In this document: piece by piece, positions 25,258-33,628 of the stretch
Numbering within the stretch: position 1 is the stretch's first letter
Layout: every line of letters begins with the position of its first letter
Source: Pacificoceanicola sp049341065
Lineage (GTDB): Bacteria > Pseudomonadota > Alphaproteobacteria > Rhodobacterales > Rhodobacteraceae
Length of the DNA: 64,000 nucleotides
Reading direction: 5' to 3'
NCBI RefSeq assembly: GCF_049341065.1
Contig: NZ_JBMPIX010000005.1
Span: 62,001 to 126,000, forward strand
Program-made: the position numbers and the translations under genes
Notes under the pieces: model-generated
The model's database searches: none
What the model was told of the DNA's origin: nothing
The model's input: only the letters and a program-made list of their open reading frames with translations

Positions 25258-26610
25258 GTGACCGCCGCGCAGATCAATCCCTGTGACCTGAGCATTGCCG
25301 AAGCAGGCGCCGCTCTGCGCAGAGGCGCGCTGAGCTCCGTTGCGCTCATTCAGGCGCATCTTGACCGGATTGCCATGCGTGATCCGCAGATCGGTGCTTT
25401 CATCCACGTGGCCAAAGCCGACGCCTTGGTGGCGGCCGAGATCGCAGACAAGCAATTGGCCGCCGGTCTGGACCGAGGACCGCTGCACGGCATTCCCTTT
25501 GCGGTGAAAGACATTATCGACGTCGCGGGGTGGCCGATACGCTGGGGATCGCGCGGACAGGCGACGCGCATCGCGGGCGAAACGGCCGATGCGGTTACGG
25601 CGATTCTGGCGGCAGGTGCGGTGCCTCTTGGTGTTGTCGCGACCTATGAACTGGCCACGGTCGGACCGGATACCACGGCGCTGAGCCGCCCGCCTGTCAA
25701 CCCTTGGAACGCGTCCCACATCACTGGCGGTTCATCGTCCGGATGCGCGGCAGCGGTGGCGGCGGGGCTGGTGCGCATCGCGCTAGGCACTGACACCGGC
25801 GGCTCGGTTCGCAGCCCGGCGGCCTATTGCGGCGTGGTGGGGTTGAAGCCCACTTTTGACGCGATATCGCGCATGGGGGTCATGACGCTCTCTCCCTCGC
25901 TCGACCATGTCGGCGTGCTGGCGCACAGTGTCGACGACGCGGGGCTTGCCTTTGCCGCGCTTACCGGTGGCTCATGGCAGCCCGGTGGCATATCCGGGCT
26001 GTCACTGGCCTATGGCCGGGGCTGGGCAGTGGACCCGTCGGCGCATCCATCGCTTCTGCCGCTGCTTGACGACGCCGCCGGAGCGCTCAGCCTCTGCGGC
26101 GCGCGGATTGTTCCTGTCGACTTGCCGGAATATGGCTCGGCAGAGGCTGCCGGATCTGACATCATTCTGGCCGAAGGACATGCGGTGCACGGAGAAATGA
26201 TTGAGGCCGATCCAGCGGCAATCGGCGATATGGCCCGCGCAAGCATCCGCGCGGGGCACTCTATCCCGGCCCAAAGGCTGGCTCGCGCGCGCGAATGCGT
26301 GGCCCGTCTTACCTCGGCCATTGACGCGGTGCTTGCCGATCACGATGCGCTTTTGCTGCCCACGACGCTTGCTCCAGCGCCGCGTTTTTCCGCTTTCGCC
26401 GCGGGCAAGCCCGTCTGGACGGCCATGCGCACCATCCCATTCAACATGACAGGCCATCCTGCGCTGTCGGTTCCCATGGGTTTGGCTGATTGGTTGCCGC
26501 TGGGACTTCAGATCGTCGGGCGCAAGGGCGGTGAAGACGTAATTCTGCGGATCGGCGCCGCCTTTGAGGCGGCGACCGATCACTCTGCGCTTCAGCCTTC
26601 GCTGGACTGA
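25258..26610 (+). CDS. Amidase-signature-family hydrolase
   Basis: A 450-aa amidase of the GatA/amidase-signature family. The Ser-cisSer-Lys triad is visible: Lys in PFAVKDIID, cis-Ser in GGSSSGCAA and nucleophilic Ser in GTDTGGSVRSPAAYCG. The start is a GTG seven bases after the RraA-like stop. It may release ammonia from an amide intermediate, or the cluster may process an N-acylated compound. Its last 19 bases overlap the convergent gene at 26592. Confidence 0.9.
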   Translation: MTAAQINPCDLSIAEAGAALRRGALSSVALIQAHLDRIAMRDPQIGAFIHVAKADALVAAEIADKQLAAGLDRGPLHGIPFAVKDIIDVAGWPIRWGSRGQATRIAGETADAVTAILAAGAVPLGVVATYELATVGPDTTALSRPPVNPWNASHITGGSSSGCAAAVAAGLVRIALGTDTGGSVRSPAAYCGVVGLKPTFDAISRMGVMTLSPSLDHVGVLAHSVDDAGLAFAALTGGSWQPGGISGLSLAYGRGWAVDPSAHPSLLPLLDDAAGALSLCGARIVPVDLPEYGSAEAAGSDIILAEGHAVHGEMIEADPAAIGDMARASIRAGHSIPAQRLARARECVARLTSAIDAVLADHDALLLPTTLAPAPRFSAFAAGKPVWTAMRTIPFNMTGHPALSVPMGLADWLPLGLQIVGRKGGEDVILRIGAAFEAATDHSALQPSLD

Positions 26611-27887
26611 AGCCTGTCAAGCCGGAGTTGCGCGGCACGGCGGTGGCCATCCAGCCCCTCGCTCGTGCTCTGGCGTACGGCAGGCGGTGCCACCTGTTTC
26701 ACGCCTTCGGGTTCCATCCATTGGTGTGTAACCACCTTGACATAGGTGCCCACCCAAAGCCCGCCGGTATAACGCCCCGCCGCCATGGTGGGCAGGGTGT
26801 GGTTGGTGCCGCAACATTTGTCGGAATAGACAACGCTGGCCAATTCACCGATGAAGAGCGAGCCATAGTTGCGCAGCTTCTTGGCGAAGGATTTTGGATC
26901 AGCTGTATGCACCTGAAGGTGCTCGGCTGCGATGTAATCGGAATAGGCAATCATCGCGGCCTCATCCGCGCAAATCGCGATCTCGCCATAGTCGTCCCAA
27001 GCCTGCCGTGCGGTTTTCGCCGTGGCAAGTTCCTGCAGCTGACGAGCAACTTCCGCTTCTACTTTTTCGGCCAAAACGGCATCCGTGGTGATCAGCCCAA
27101 CCCGAGTGCGCACGTCATGCTCGGCCTGCGCCAGCAAATCGGTGGCGATCATCTCGGCATCGCCGGTCGCATCGGCCAGCGTGTAAATCTCGGAGGGGCC
27201 GGCAAGCTGATCGATGCCCACTGGACCGAAGACTTGACGCTTGGCTTCGTTGACGAAGGCGTTGCCAGGGCCGACGATCTTGTTCACCGCAGGCACGGTT
27301 TCCGTGCCATAGGCCATGGCAGCAATCGCCTGCGCCCCGCCGATGCGGAAAATCCGGTGCGCGCCGGACAGGTGACACCCGGCGATCATTGCAGGATGTG
27401 CGTTGGGCGGCAGGCAGGCGATGATTTCATCGACGCCCGCAACCTTGGCCGGGACAATGGTCATCACGGGGGCGGAAAGCAGTGGATAACGCCCACCCGG
27501 TACGTAGCAGCCGACCCGTTCCAGCGGGATGATACGATGGCCAAGGTGCACGCCATCGCGAATTTCCACCTCCAACGGAAGCATCGTGGCAAGCTGCGCT
27601 TCAGCAAATTTGGTTACGTTTGCAATCGCAAACTCCGTGTCCTTGCGCGTTTGTGAATCGAGCGCGGAAAGCGCCGCCTCCCGCTCTTCCTCGGTGACCT
27701 CGAAAGCGGTCAGTTGGCTTTTGTCGAATTGCAGGGCGAAATCAGCCACGGCCGCGTCGCCCCGGGTTTTAACTTCATGTAATACATTGGAAACAGTATC
27801 ATGGATATCCGCCGTTCCAGCCTCACTAGAGAGGCGTGGGGCGCGAAGCCAAGTGACGCCATCGACAGGCGGTTGCGAAGTTGGCAC
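26592..27887 (-). CDS. Second histidinol-dehydrogenase-family enzyme
   Basis: A 431-aa member of the HisD superfamily, paralogous to the enzyme at 16351. Conserved catalytic sites are LAQAEHDVRT, AAEHLQV, YSDKCCGTNHTLPT and LDGHRRAAQ. It is transcribed towards the amidase and overlaps it by 19 bases. The start is GTG at 27887 with the Shine-Dalgarno AAAGGAAAC. A LacI-type operator lies about 66 bases upstream, so it belongs to the same regulon. Neighbourhood and duplication argue for alcohol oxidation in a degradative pathway, not histidine synthesis. Confidence 0.86.
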   Translation of the reverse strand: MPTSQPPVDGVTWLRAPRLSSEAGTADIHDTVSNVLHEVKTRGDAAVADFALQFDKSQLTAFEVTEEEREAALSALDSQTRKDTEFAIANVTKFAEAQLATMLPLEVEIRDGVHLGHRIIPLERVGCYVPGGRYPLLSAPVMTIVPAKVAGVDEIIACLPPNAHPAMIAGCHLSGAHRIFRIGGAQAIAAMAYGTETVPAVNKIVGPGNAFVNEAKRQVFGPVGIDQLAGPSEIYTLADATGDAEMIATDLLAQAEHDVRTRVGLITTDAVLAEKVEAEVARQLQELATAKTARQAWDDYGEIAICADEAAMIAYSDYIAAEHLQVHTADPKSFAKKLRNYGSLFIGELASVVYSDKCCGTNHTLPTMAAGRYTGGLWVGTYVKVVTHQWMEPEGVKQVAPPAVRQSTSEGLDGHRRAAQLRLDRLQSSEG

Positions 27888-27952
27888 AATGTTTCCTTTC
27901 TGGCTGAATTTTCGAATTTATTCTGCCAATCATGCTTTCTTGATCACAAATT

Positions 27953-27966
27953 TGCAAACGTATTCT
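27953..27966. promoter_or_regulatory. LacI-family operator 3
   Basis: TGCAAACGTATTCT has a perfect LacI half-site (TGCAAACG) and a degenerate second half. It shares TTGCAA-n-CGTATTC with the site at 11346. It lies 66 bases before the GTG start of the second HisD-like gene and marks the far end of the regulon. Confidence 0.65.
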
Positions 27967-28207
27967 CATTACGCTGCGGTGGGAGTCCGGAGCACAGGAT
28001 GGCGTGTTGAAACGCTGTGCAAACTTTGGACTGCGATCAAAGTACAAGCTTGTGCGATACGAAATGTGATCACTGTAGCATCGTTTGCGATCTGGTCTCG
28101 TCCGCACCGTCAGACGCCCGCGCTGCAGTCCGGCTCGGTCCACGAACTAACATTTGCGTGAACATTGGCGCAGCGGTTTGACCAAGCGGGATCTCGGGTT
28201 ATCTCAA

Positions 28208-28227
28208 TTTTCAGAAATTACTGAAAA
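28208..28227. promoter_or_regulatory. Inverted repeat, likely operator of the GbsR-like regulator
   Basis: TTTTCAG-AAATTA-CTGAAAA is a perfect 7-base inverted repeat with a 6-base spacer. It lies 25 bases before the start of the GbsR/MarR-type gene that heads the cyd operon. The position suggests autoregulation and control of the oxidase genes. Confidence 0.6.
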
Positions 28228-28251
28228 CTCTGCAAATCATGGTGACGACAA

Positions 28252-28797
28252 ATGAAGATGCCACCGCTCCATCAGGAATTTGTGCTCCATTTCGGTGAAA
28301 TGGGTAGCCGATGGGGAATAAATCGAACTGTTGGGCAGATCTACGCCTTGCTGTTTCTCTCGGCCGATGCGCTGACGGCCGACCAGATCACTGATGCTCT
28401 TGGCATCAGTCGGTCCAACACCTCGATGGGGCTGAAAGAATTGCAGGCTTGGCGGCTGGTGTGCATGAAACACGTGCCCGGCGATCGAAAGGACCATTTC
28501 ACCACGCCCGACGACCTGTGGGAAATCGTTCGAATCCTGATCGAGGAACGTAAGAAGCGTGAGATCGACCCGACGCTGACAAAGCTGCGCGCGCTGGAAA
28601 TACAGGGGCCGACGGGGGACGATTACTCTGAGGCACGCATCGCCGAGCTGCGCGAGATGATCGAGATGGTGACGGAGTTCTACGAGGACATGGCCCGGCT
28701 GGAGACCGAGAAACTGGTCCGCCTGATGACCTACGGCAGCAAGATTGCGGGCCTCATTGACAAGGTGGGCGGCGTATTTCCGTCCACGCAACGTTAA
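28252..28797 (+). CDS. GbsR/MarR-family transcriptional regulator
   Basis: A 181-aa regulator with a GbsR-type winged helix: the N-terminal FGEMGSRWGINRTVGQIYALLFLS and the DNA-binding LTADQITDALGISRSNTSMG, then a helical dimerisation tail. It lies 13 bases before cydA and is probably co-transcribed with it. GbsR-type proteins are best known from glycine-betaine genes; here the neighbour suggests control of terminal oxidase expression. An inverted repeat just upstream is a candidate binding site. Confidence 0.88.
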   Translation: MKMPPLHQEFVLHFGEMGSRWGINRTVGQIYALLFLSADALTADQITDALGISRSNTSMGLKELQAWRLVCMKHVPGDRKDHFTTPDDLWEIVRILIEERKKREIDPTLTKLRALEIQGPTGDDYSEARIAELREMIEMVTEFYEDMARLETEKLVRLMTYGSKIAGLIDKVGGVFPSTQR

Positions 28798-28810
28798 AGG
28801 ACACGACAGA

Positions 28811-30247
28811 ATGGAAGCGCTCGACACACTTCTGCTCAGCCGCATCCAATTTGCGGCGAATATCTCTTTTCACATCCTGTTCCCGACGATCACCATCGCC
28901 TTGGGCTGGGTGCTGCTGTTCTTTCGCTTGCGTTTTGCGCGTACGGGTGACGAAAAATGGATGGCGGCCTACCGTTTCTGGGTGAAGGTCTTTGCCCTCA
29001 GCTTCGCCATGGGCGTTGTCTCGGGGATCACCATGTCATTCCAGTTCGGCACCAATTGGCCGGGCTTCATGGAAACGGTGGGCAACATCGCCGGACCGTT
29101 GCTGGCCTATGAGGTTCTGACCGCCTTCTTCCTCGAGGCGGCCTTTGTGGGGATCATGCTTTTCGGCTATTCCCGTGTGCCGTCCTGGCTGCACATTACG
29201 GCGACGGCACTGGTGGCCTTTGGCACGATGCTGTCCACCTTCTGGATCGTCGTGCTGAACAGCTGGATGCACACGCCGCAAGGCTATGAGGTGATCGACG
29301 GCGTGGCCTATGCCACAAGCTGGTGGGATATCATCTTCAACCCCTCCATGCCGTACCGCTTTGCCCATATGGTGCTGGCGTCTTTCCTGACGGTGTCGTT
29401 CCTGGTGGCCGGAGTCTCGGCCTTCCGCTGGATCATCGGGGACCGCTCGCGCGAGGTGCGGGCGATGTTGAAGACCGGCGTTGCCATTGCCGCGCTGCTG
29501 ATCCCGGTGCAGATTTTCGTGGGCGATATGCATGGCCTGAACACACTTGAGCATCAGCCTCAGAAGGTTGCGGCAATGGAGGCCAACTGGGAGACCGGGC
29601 CGAATGTTCCACTGCTGCTCTTTGCCCTGCCGGACGAACAGGCGCGCGAGAACCGGTTCGAGATCGGCATTCCAAATGGCGCCTCACTCATCCTCACGCA
29701 CCACCTGGACGGGGTCGTGCCAGGTCTTAACGATTTCGTGGCCGAGGACGGCACGCCCATGCACCCGCCGGTGACGCCTGTGTTCTGGTCGTTTCGTGTG
29801 ATGGTGGGCACGGGTATGGCCATGCTTGCCCTGAGTTGGAGCGCTGCTTTCTTTATGTGGCTCCGTCGTAACTGGCACCAGGGTCGCATAAAAGGTCACT
29901 GGATGGCAGTCGAAGGTCTGCCCAAGCCGCTGCTCTGGGGACTGGTCCCCATGGCCTTCTCGGGATGGGTGGCGACGCTGGCCGGCTGGTACACGACCGA
30001 GATCGGCCGCCAGCCGTGGCTGGTGCAGGGTATCATGACCACCGACATGGCCGTGGCCGACGTGCCGACGCCGATGGTGATGGGCACCTTGGTCACCTAC
30101 CTAGCGGTCTATGCCGCGCTGCTGGTCGCCTATGTCGGCGTGATCGTCCACCTCGCGCAAAAGGCCGCGCGTGGGAACGATACCGGCGATGACAGCATGA
30201 CACGTTCGGGCGAAGCGTCTGTCGCAGCCCTCAGCCCCGCGGAGTAA
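28811..30247 (+). CDS. cydA: Cytochrome bd-type quinol oxidase subunit I, CIO type
   Basis: The 478-aa haem-bearing subunit of a bd-type ubiquinol oxidase (quinol to oxygen, high affinity, cyanide-insensitive). The start MEALDTLLLSRIQFAANISFH carries the high-spin haem His. The GRQPW motif and the quinol-loop region are present, but the Q-loop is short, as in the CIO (CioA) branch. About nine transmembrane helices. The ATG at 28811 is preferred because the longer frame lies inside the regulator gene. Confidence 0.95.
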   Translation: MEALDTLLLSRIQFAANISFHILFPTITIALGWVLLFFRLRFARTGDEKWMAAYRFWVKVFALSFAMGVVSGITMSFQFGTNWPGFMETVGNIAGPLLAYEVLTAFFLEAAFVGIMLFGYSRVPSWLHITATALVAFGTMLSTFWIVVLNSWMHTPQGYEVIDGVAYATSWWDIIFNPSMPYRFAHMVLASFLTVSFLVAGVSAFRWIIGDRSREVRAMLKTGVAIAALLIPVQIFVGDMHGLNTLEHQPQKVAAMEANWETGPNVPLLLFALPDEQARENRFEIGIPNGASLILTHHLDGVVPGLNDFVAEDGTPMHPPVTPVFWSFRVMVGTGMAMLALSWSAAFFMWLRRNWHQGRIKGHWMAVEGLPKPLLWGLVPMAFSGWVATLAGWYTTEIGRQPWLVQGIMTTDMAVADVPTPMVMGTLVTYLAVYAALLVAYVGVIVHLAQKAARGNDTGDDSMTRSGEASVAALSPAE

Positions 30248-30251
30248 ACCA

Positions 30252-31265
30252 ATGCTTCCTGACTTCACAAACCCCGCCGACTGGCTGCCTTGGGCCTTCG
30301 CCTCTCTGATGGGGATGTCGATCCTGATCTACGTCGTGCTGGATGGCTTCGACCTTGGCATTGGGATCCTGTTTCCCTTTGGCACCAAGGAAGAACAGGA
30401 TCGCATGATCGGGTCCATCGGCCCGTTCTGGGATGCCAACGAAACCTGGCTGGTACTGGCGGTGGGGCTGCTGCTGGTGGCCTTCCCTACGGCACACGGG
30501 ATGATCCTGTCCACGCTATACCTGCCGGTTTTTGTGATGCTGATCGGGTTGATCCTGCGTGGCGTTGCATTCGAGTTCCGCGCCAAGGCAAAGGGCAGGC
30601 AAAAAGTGCTATGGAATCGTCTCTTCTTTGTTGGTTCGCTGGCGACGGCTTTGGCACAGGGCTTCATGCTGGGCCTCTACATCATGGGGCTTGAGCAGAC
30701 GCCCGAGACCTACCTGTTTGCCACGCTCACCTCGATTTTTCTGGCGGTAGGCTATAGCTTCATCGGCGCAACCTGGCTGGTACACAAGACCACCGACAAC
30801 CTGCAGCTCAAAGGCCTGCGTTTGGCTCGGCACAGCCTGTGGGCGGTTATCGCGGGGATCGTGGCGGTGTCACTGGCGACGCCGCTGGTGAGCGACCGGA
30901 TTTTTGGCAAATGGTTCACCTTTCCAGAGATCCTCTGGCTGGCGCCCTTGCCGTTGATCTCGGGCGCGCTGATCGCGGCGCTCTGGGTCATGTTGCGGCG
31001 CATGCCCTTTGCCGGGGATCGGTGGAACTGGTTGCCCTTTGCGACCTCCAGCGCCATCTTTGCTCTGGCTTACGTCGGGCTCGCCTACAGCTTTTATCCC
31101 TATGTGGTGCCAGATCGGCTGACGATCTACGAAGCTGCCGCCGCGCCCGAAAGCCTGATGATCATTCTGGTAGGGGCCTGTTTCGTTGTCCCGACTATCA
31201 TCGCTTACTCGGTTCTGGCCTATGTGATCTTCCGCGGCAAGGCGACCGAACTGAGCTACGAGTGA
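30252..31265 (+). CDS. cydB: Cytochrome bd-type quinol oxidase subunit II
   Basis: The 337-aa second subunit of the bd/CIO oxidase, four bases downstream of subunit I. Eight or so hydrophobic helices; family blocks include YVVLDGFDLGIGILFPF, GPFWDANETWLVLAVG and RGVAFEFR. No cydX-like small gene follows. The pair gives oxygen respiration at low oxygen or when NO or cyanide inhibits haem-copper oxidases, which complements the NO reductase module upstream. Confidence 0.95.
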   Translation: MLPDFTNPADWLPWAFASLMGMSILIYVVLDGFDLGIGILFPFGTKEEQDRMIGSIGPFWDANETWLVLAVGLLLVAFPTAHGMILSTLYLPVFVMLIGLILRGVAFEFRAKAKGRQKVLWNRLFFVGSLATALAQGFMLGLYIMGLEQTPETYLFATLTSIFLAVGYSFIGATWLVHKTTDNLQLKGLRLARHSLWAVIAGIVAVSLATPLVSDRIFGKWFTFPEILWLAPLPLISGALIAALWVMLRRMPFAGDRWNWLPFATSSAIFALAYVGLAYSFYPYVVPDRLTIYEAAAAPESLMIILVGACFVVPTIIAYSVLAYVIFRGKATELSYE

Positions 31266-31308
31266 AGCAAGGCCGAGAATTTGGCGGGCCTGACGTCCGC
31301 CATGTCGA

Positions 31309-32241
31309 TCACTCGACGACGACGACCCCGGTGAATCTCTCCTGCACGACGGCACCGATCAGGTCTGCCATATGCTGGATCAAGGCGCGATGAGCCGAAC
31401 GGCGGCGCCATGCCAGCCCGATAGATCGGGTGACCCTGTCCTTGCGGAAAGGTCGCACGGCGACATCGCCGGTTTCCGTCGACACTTCGGAGTGAACGTA
31501 GAGGGCAGGGAGGAGGCTGATCCCCATGTTCAGCGCGGTCATCTGGCGCAGCGCATCTAGGCTGGTCCCTTCGTAATCGCGCCGAAGATTGGCGCCAAGG
31601 TCGTCGCAAAGCGCCGCAACCTGCGCATGAAGTCGGTAGGCGTCGGATAGGGTCAGCACGTCCTGAGCGGCAAGATCATCGTCTGTGATCGCCTGTTTTT
31701 GCGACAGCGGGTGATCCCATGCCATGACCAGTTTCAGCGGTTCGCGGAACAGCCGCAACACCTCTGCATCGCCCGAGGGCACGGGCAATTGCGTCAGGAT
31801 GAGGTCGAGTTGACCAGTCAGAAGCTCCTCCTGCAAAACGACTGGCGTGGCATCGCACACGATCACCTTCAGGCTCGGGTAGGTCTCGTGGAGCTGGCGC
31901 ATCACATAGGGCAGCAGGTACGGCCCCAGCGTTGGGGTGGAGCCAAGCCGGATCGTCCCGCTGAACCCCTTGCGCGCGTCTTGGGCCAGCGCGCGCAGGG
32001 TCGCGGTCTCATCCAGCACCCGGCGCGCTTGCTCCAGAACCGCCCGCCCATGCGGAGTAAGGATCGCGCCGCGCTGGCCGCGCTCCACCAATTCCAGCCC
32101 CAGCGCCTCTTCCAGCGCCACGATCTGCTGGCTGAGCGAGGGCTGGCTGATCCCGACACGTTCCGCCGCCCTACGGTAGTGGCGTGTGTCCGCGAGAGCC
32201 ACAAAATAGGTCAGCTGCCTGAGAGTGAGATCGGTGGGCAT
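31309..32241 (-). CDS. LysR-family regulator, OxyR-like but lacking the first redox cysteine
   Basis: A 310-aa LysR regulator with an N-terminal helix-turn-helix (YRRAAERVGISQPSLSQQI) and an effector domain close to OxyR. The OxyR redox loop region reads LTLSDAYRLHAQVAALC: the second Cys is kept, but the peroxidatic-Cys position is Arg and the preceding His is Tyr. Peroxide sensing by a disulfide is therefore doubtful. The start MPTDLTLRQLTYFVALAD at 32241 is standard. It diverges from the DUF465 gene. Confidence 0.85.
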   Translation of the reverse strand: MPTDLTLRQLTYFVALADTRHYRRAAERVGISQPSLSQQIVALEEALGLELVERGQRGAILTPHGRAVLEQARRVLDETATLRALAQDARKGFSGTIRLGSTPTLGPYLLPYVMRQLHETYPSLKVIVCDATPVVLQEELLTGQLDLILTQLPVPSGDAEVLRLFREPLKLVMAWDHPLSQKQAITDDDLAAQDVLTLSDAYRLHAQVAALCDDLGANLRRDYEGTSLDALRQMTALNMGISLLPALYVHSEVSTETGDVAVRPFRKDRVTRSIGLAWRRRSAHRALIQHMADLIGAVVQERFTGVVVVE

Positions 32242-32397
32242 CGGGTGATCCTTCGGCGTTCGGGGCTTTTGAATAAGATAGGAAAAGCCGATCAGAGTTT
32301 CAGGGTCTCCCGCCTTTTTCCAATTGTTTTTATGCCCACATCCTTGGTGCGATCGCGAAGGATTGCCCCGATAAGAAAATTGAACAGGAGACCAGCC

Positions 32398-32634
32398 ATG
32401 AAGAAGACGTCCGCTGAAAAACTGCATTCGATCAAGGCAAGGGTCGCAAATCTGCACCGCCGCCGTCACGATTTGGCGATGCGGATCGACGAAGAGTTGC
32501 AACGGCCGGCGCCATGCAGCGTGGCCTTGCAACACCTCAAGCGCCAGCGCCTTCGTCTGAAGGACCAGATCACCCATTACAACGCGCTTCTGCGCAGCCC
32601 GGACCGCTCGCGGTTCCCAGTGCAGGCGGTGTGA
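32398..32634 (+). CDS. DUF465 (YdcH-like) small protein
   Basis: A 78-aa, very basic, all-helical protein of the DUF465 type: LHSIKARVANLHRRRHDLAM and LQHLKRQRLRLKDQITHY. It has a good Shine-Dalgarno (ACAGGAG) and the expected length. The function of the family is unknown. It is divergent from the OxyR-like gene and may be controlled by it. Confidence 0.85.
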   Translation: MKKTSAEKLHSIKARVANLHRRRHDLAMRIDEELQRPAPCSVALQHLKRQRLRLKDQITHYNALLRSPDRSRFPVQAV

Positions 32635-33084
32635 AGGCGGTGATGTATTTCAGCTATATCTACCGCACGACTGGCCTCAGGATGATGCACAGCACGGACC
32701 TTGATGACATGCGCCGCGCTCTAAGTGGCGAGGACCGGAATGGTCCGGACGGCGACGGCCCCCATAACAAAAAGCTGAAACCCGAACGCGGGGGCCTGAC
32801 TTGCGTCGACGCATCCTGATAGATTGACCGGCAATCGGCGGAGGGGCCATGCGCCCCTCCGATCCTGCCGTTGCGCAAGCCCTGCGAACCACAAGCACTT
32901 GGCCGCCTTTCCGTGATGGACGTCGTTGCCGACATCTGAAGATATCGCCGCGCGTCGCGCCTTGGATATTTTTCGCCGATTTCAAAGCGTTTACTTCGGT
33001 TCGCGTGGCGGCGCGGGGCAATCGGCGCGATCAACCCAATGCTGGCGGTGGCGATGGGAGCCAGTCGTCTGCGCGTCGTGTCCG
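32635..33084. other. 450-base region without a confident gene
   Basis: A possible 58-codon frame runs from ATG 32642 to 32819 (start MYFSYIYRTTGLRMMHSTDL, hydrophilic tail) but has no recognisable family and only a weak ribosome site. The rest (32820-33084) shows overlapping open frames on both strands with no family signature. I see no RNA gene or repeat. Confidence 0.4.
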
Positions 33085-33405
33085 CTATTGTATCTGAAAG
33101 ACGAAGGAAATCAGCATTGAAAACAATGCAATAACGAGAAGGAGAAGCGGGATATCGCGTGGCATAGCCTTGTCGTCAAGCTCTGCCTTCGCGGCAATTT
33201 GGGACCGCAAAGTATGCATGCGGATATAGGCCAGCAAGATCACCAGCCCTCCGGTCAACAGCAACAGGACCTCCGACCACGTGGTAGATTGGGCAGACTG
33301 CAATCGCGGCAGCGCAAGGCCAAAAGCCACGACGGAAATGGCGGTTCGGACCCAAGCCAGGAAGGTCCGTTCGTTGGCGGCATGATCGTTGTAGTGCAAT
33401 ATCAT
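33085..33405 (-). CDS. DUF202 (YidH family) membrane protein
   Basis: A 106-aa inner-membrane protein with the DUF202 signature NERTFLAWVRTAIS followed by three hydrophobic helices (AISVVAFGLAL; VLLLLTGGLVILLAYI; IPLLLLVIALFSMLISFVF). The length is typical. The function of the family is unknown. It stands alone between the DUF465 and TRAP genes. Confidence 0.88.
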   Translation of the reverse strand: MILHYNDHAANERTFLAWVRTAISVVAFGLALPRLQSAQSTTWSEVLLLLTGGLVILLAYIRMHTLRSQIAAKAELDDKAMPRDIPLLLLVIALFSMLISFVFQIQ

Positions 33406-33492
33406 GGATCGTACTCTGTCTGTGTTGGTTTTGGGCTCAGGACTTTGGGAACGGGGTGCTGTGAGTCAAGCCATTTGGCGCTAGAACAAGTT

Positions 33493-33513
33493 TCTCAGCC
33501 AGCCGAGCTGAGA
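33493..33513 (-). terminator. Possible terminator of the cox-TRAP operon
   Basis: TCTCAGC-N7-GCTGAGA forms a 7-base-pair stem about 115 bases after the dctM stop. On the minus strand it is followed by only AACTTGTTC, so the T-tract is poor. The remaining sequence between 33406 and 33628 shows nothing else. Confidence 0.35.
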
Positions 33514-33628
33514 CAGTGATCTTTTGCATGTCGATCCGCGTTCACAAGCTGGCCGGTTTCATCGACCGAATTTGATCCGCCTTTCGGGTGGAACAGCGGT
33601 ATGTATGCGTGTGACTGTCGTCAGCCAC

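Larger units (their letters stand above)
27888..28251. other. 364-base intergenic region with two operators
   Basis: No gene is supported here. The region separates the divergent HisD-like and GbsR-like genes. It holds the LacI-type operator at 27953 and the inverted repeat at 28208. It is visibly more AT-rich than its surroundings on the HisD side (27890-28080), consistent with promoters. Confidence 0.6.

Noticed and set aside
32849..33097. Plus-strand frame in the gap before DUF202
   Set aside because: No recognisable family, no ribosome site, and its end overlaps the DUF202 gene; composition looks like a chance frame.
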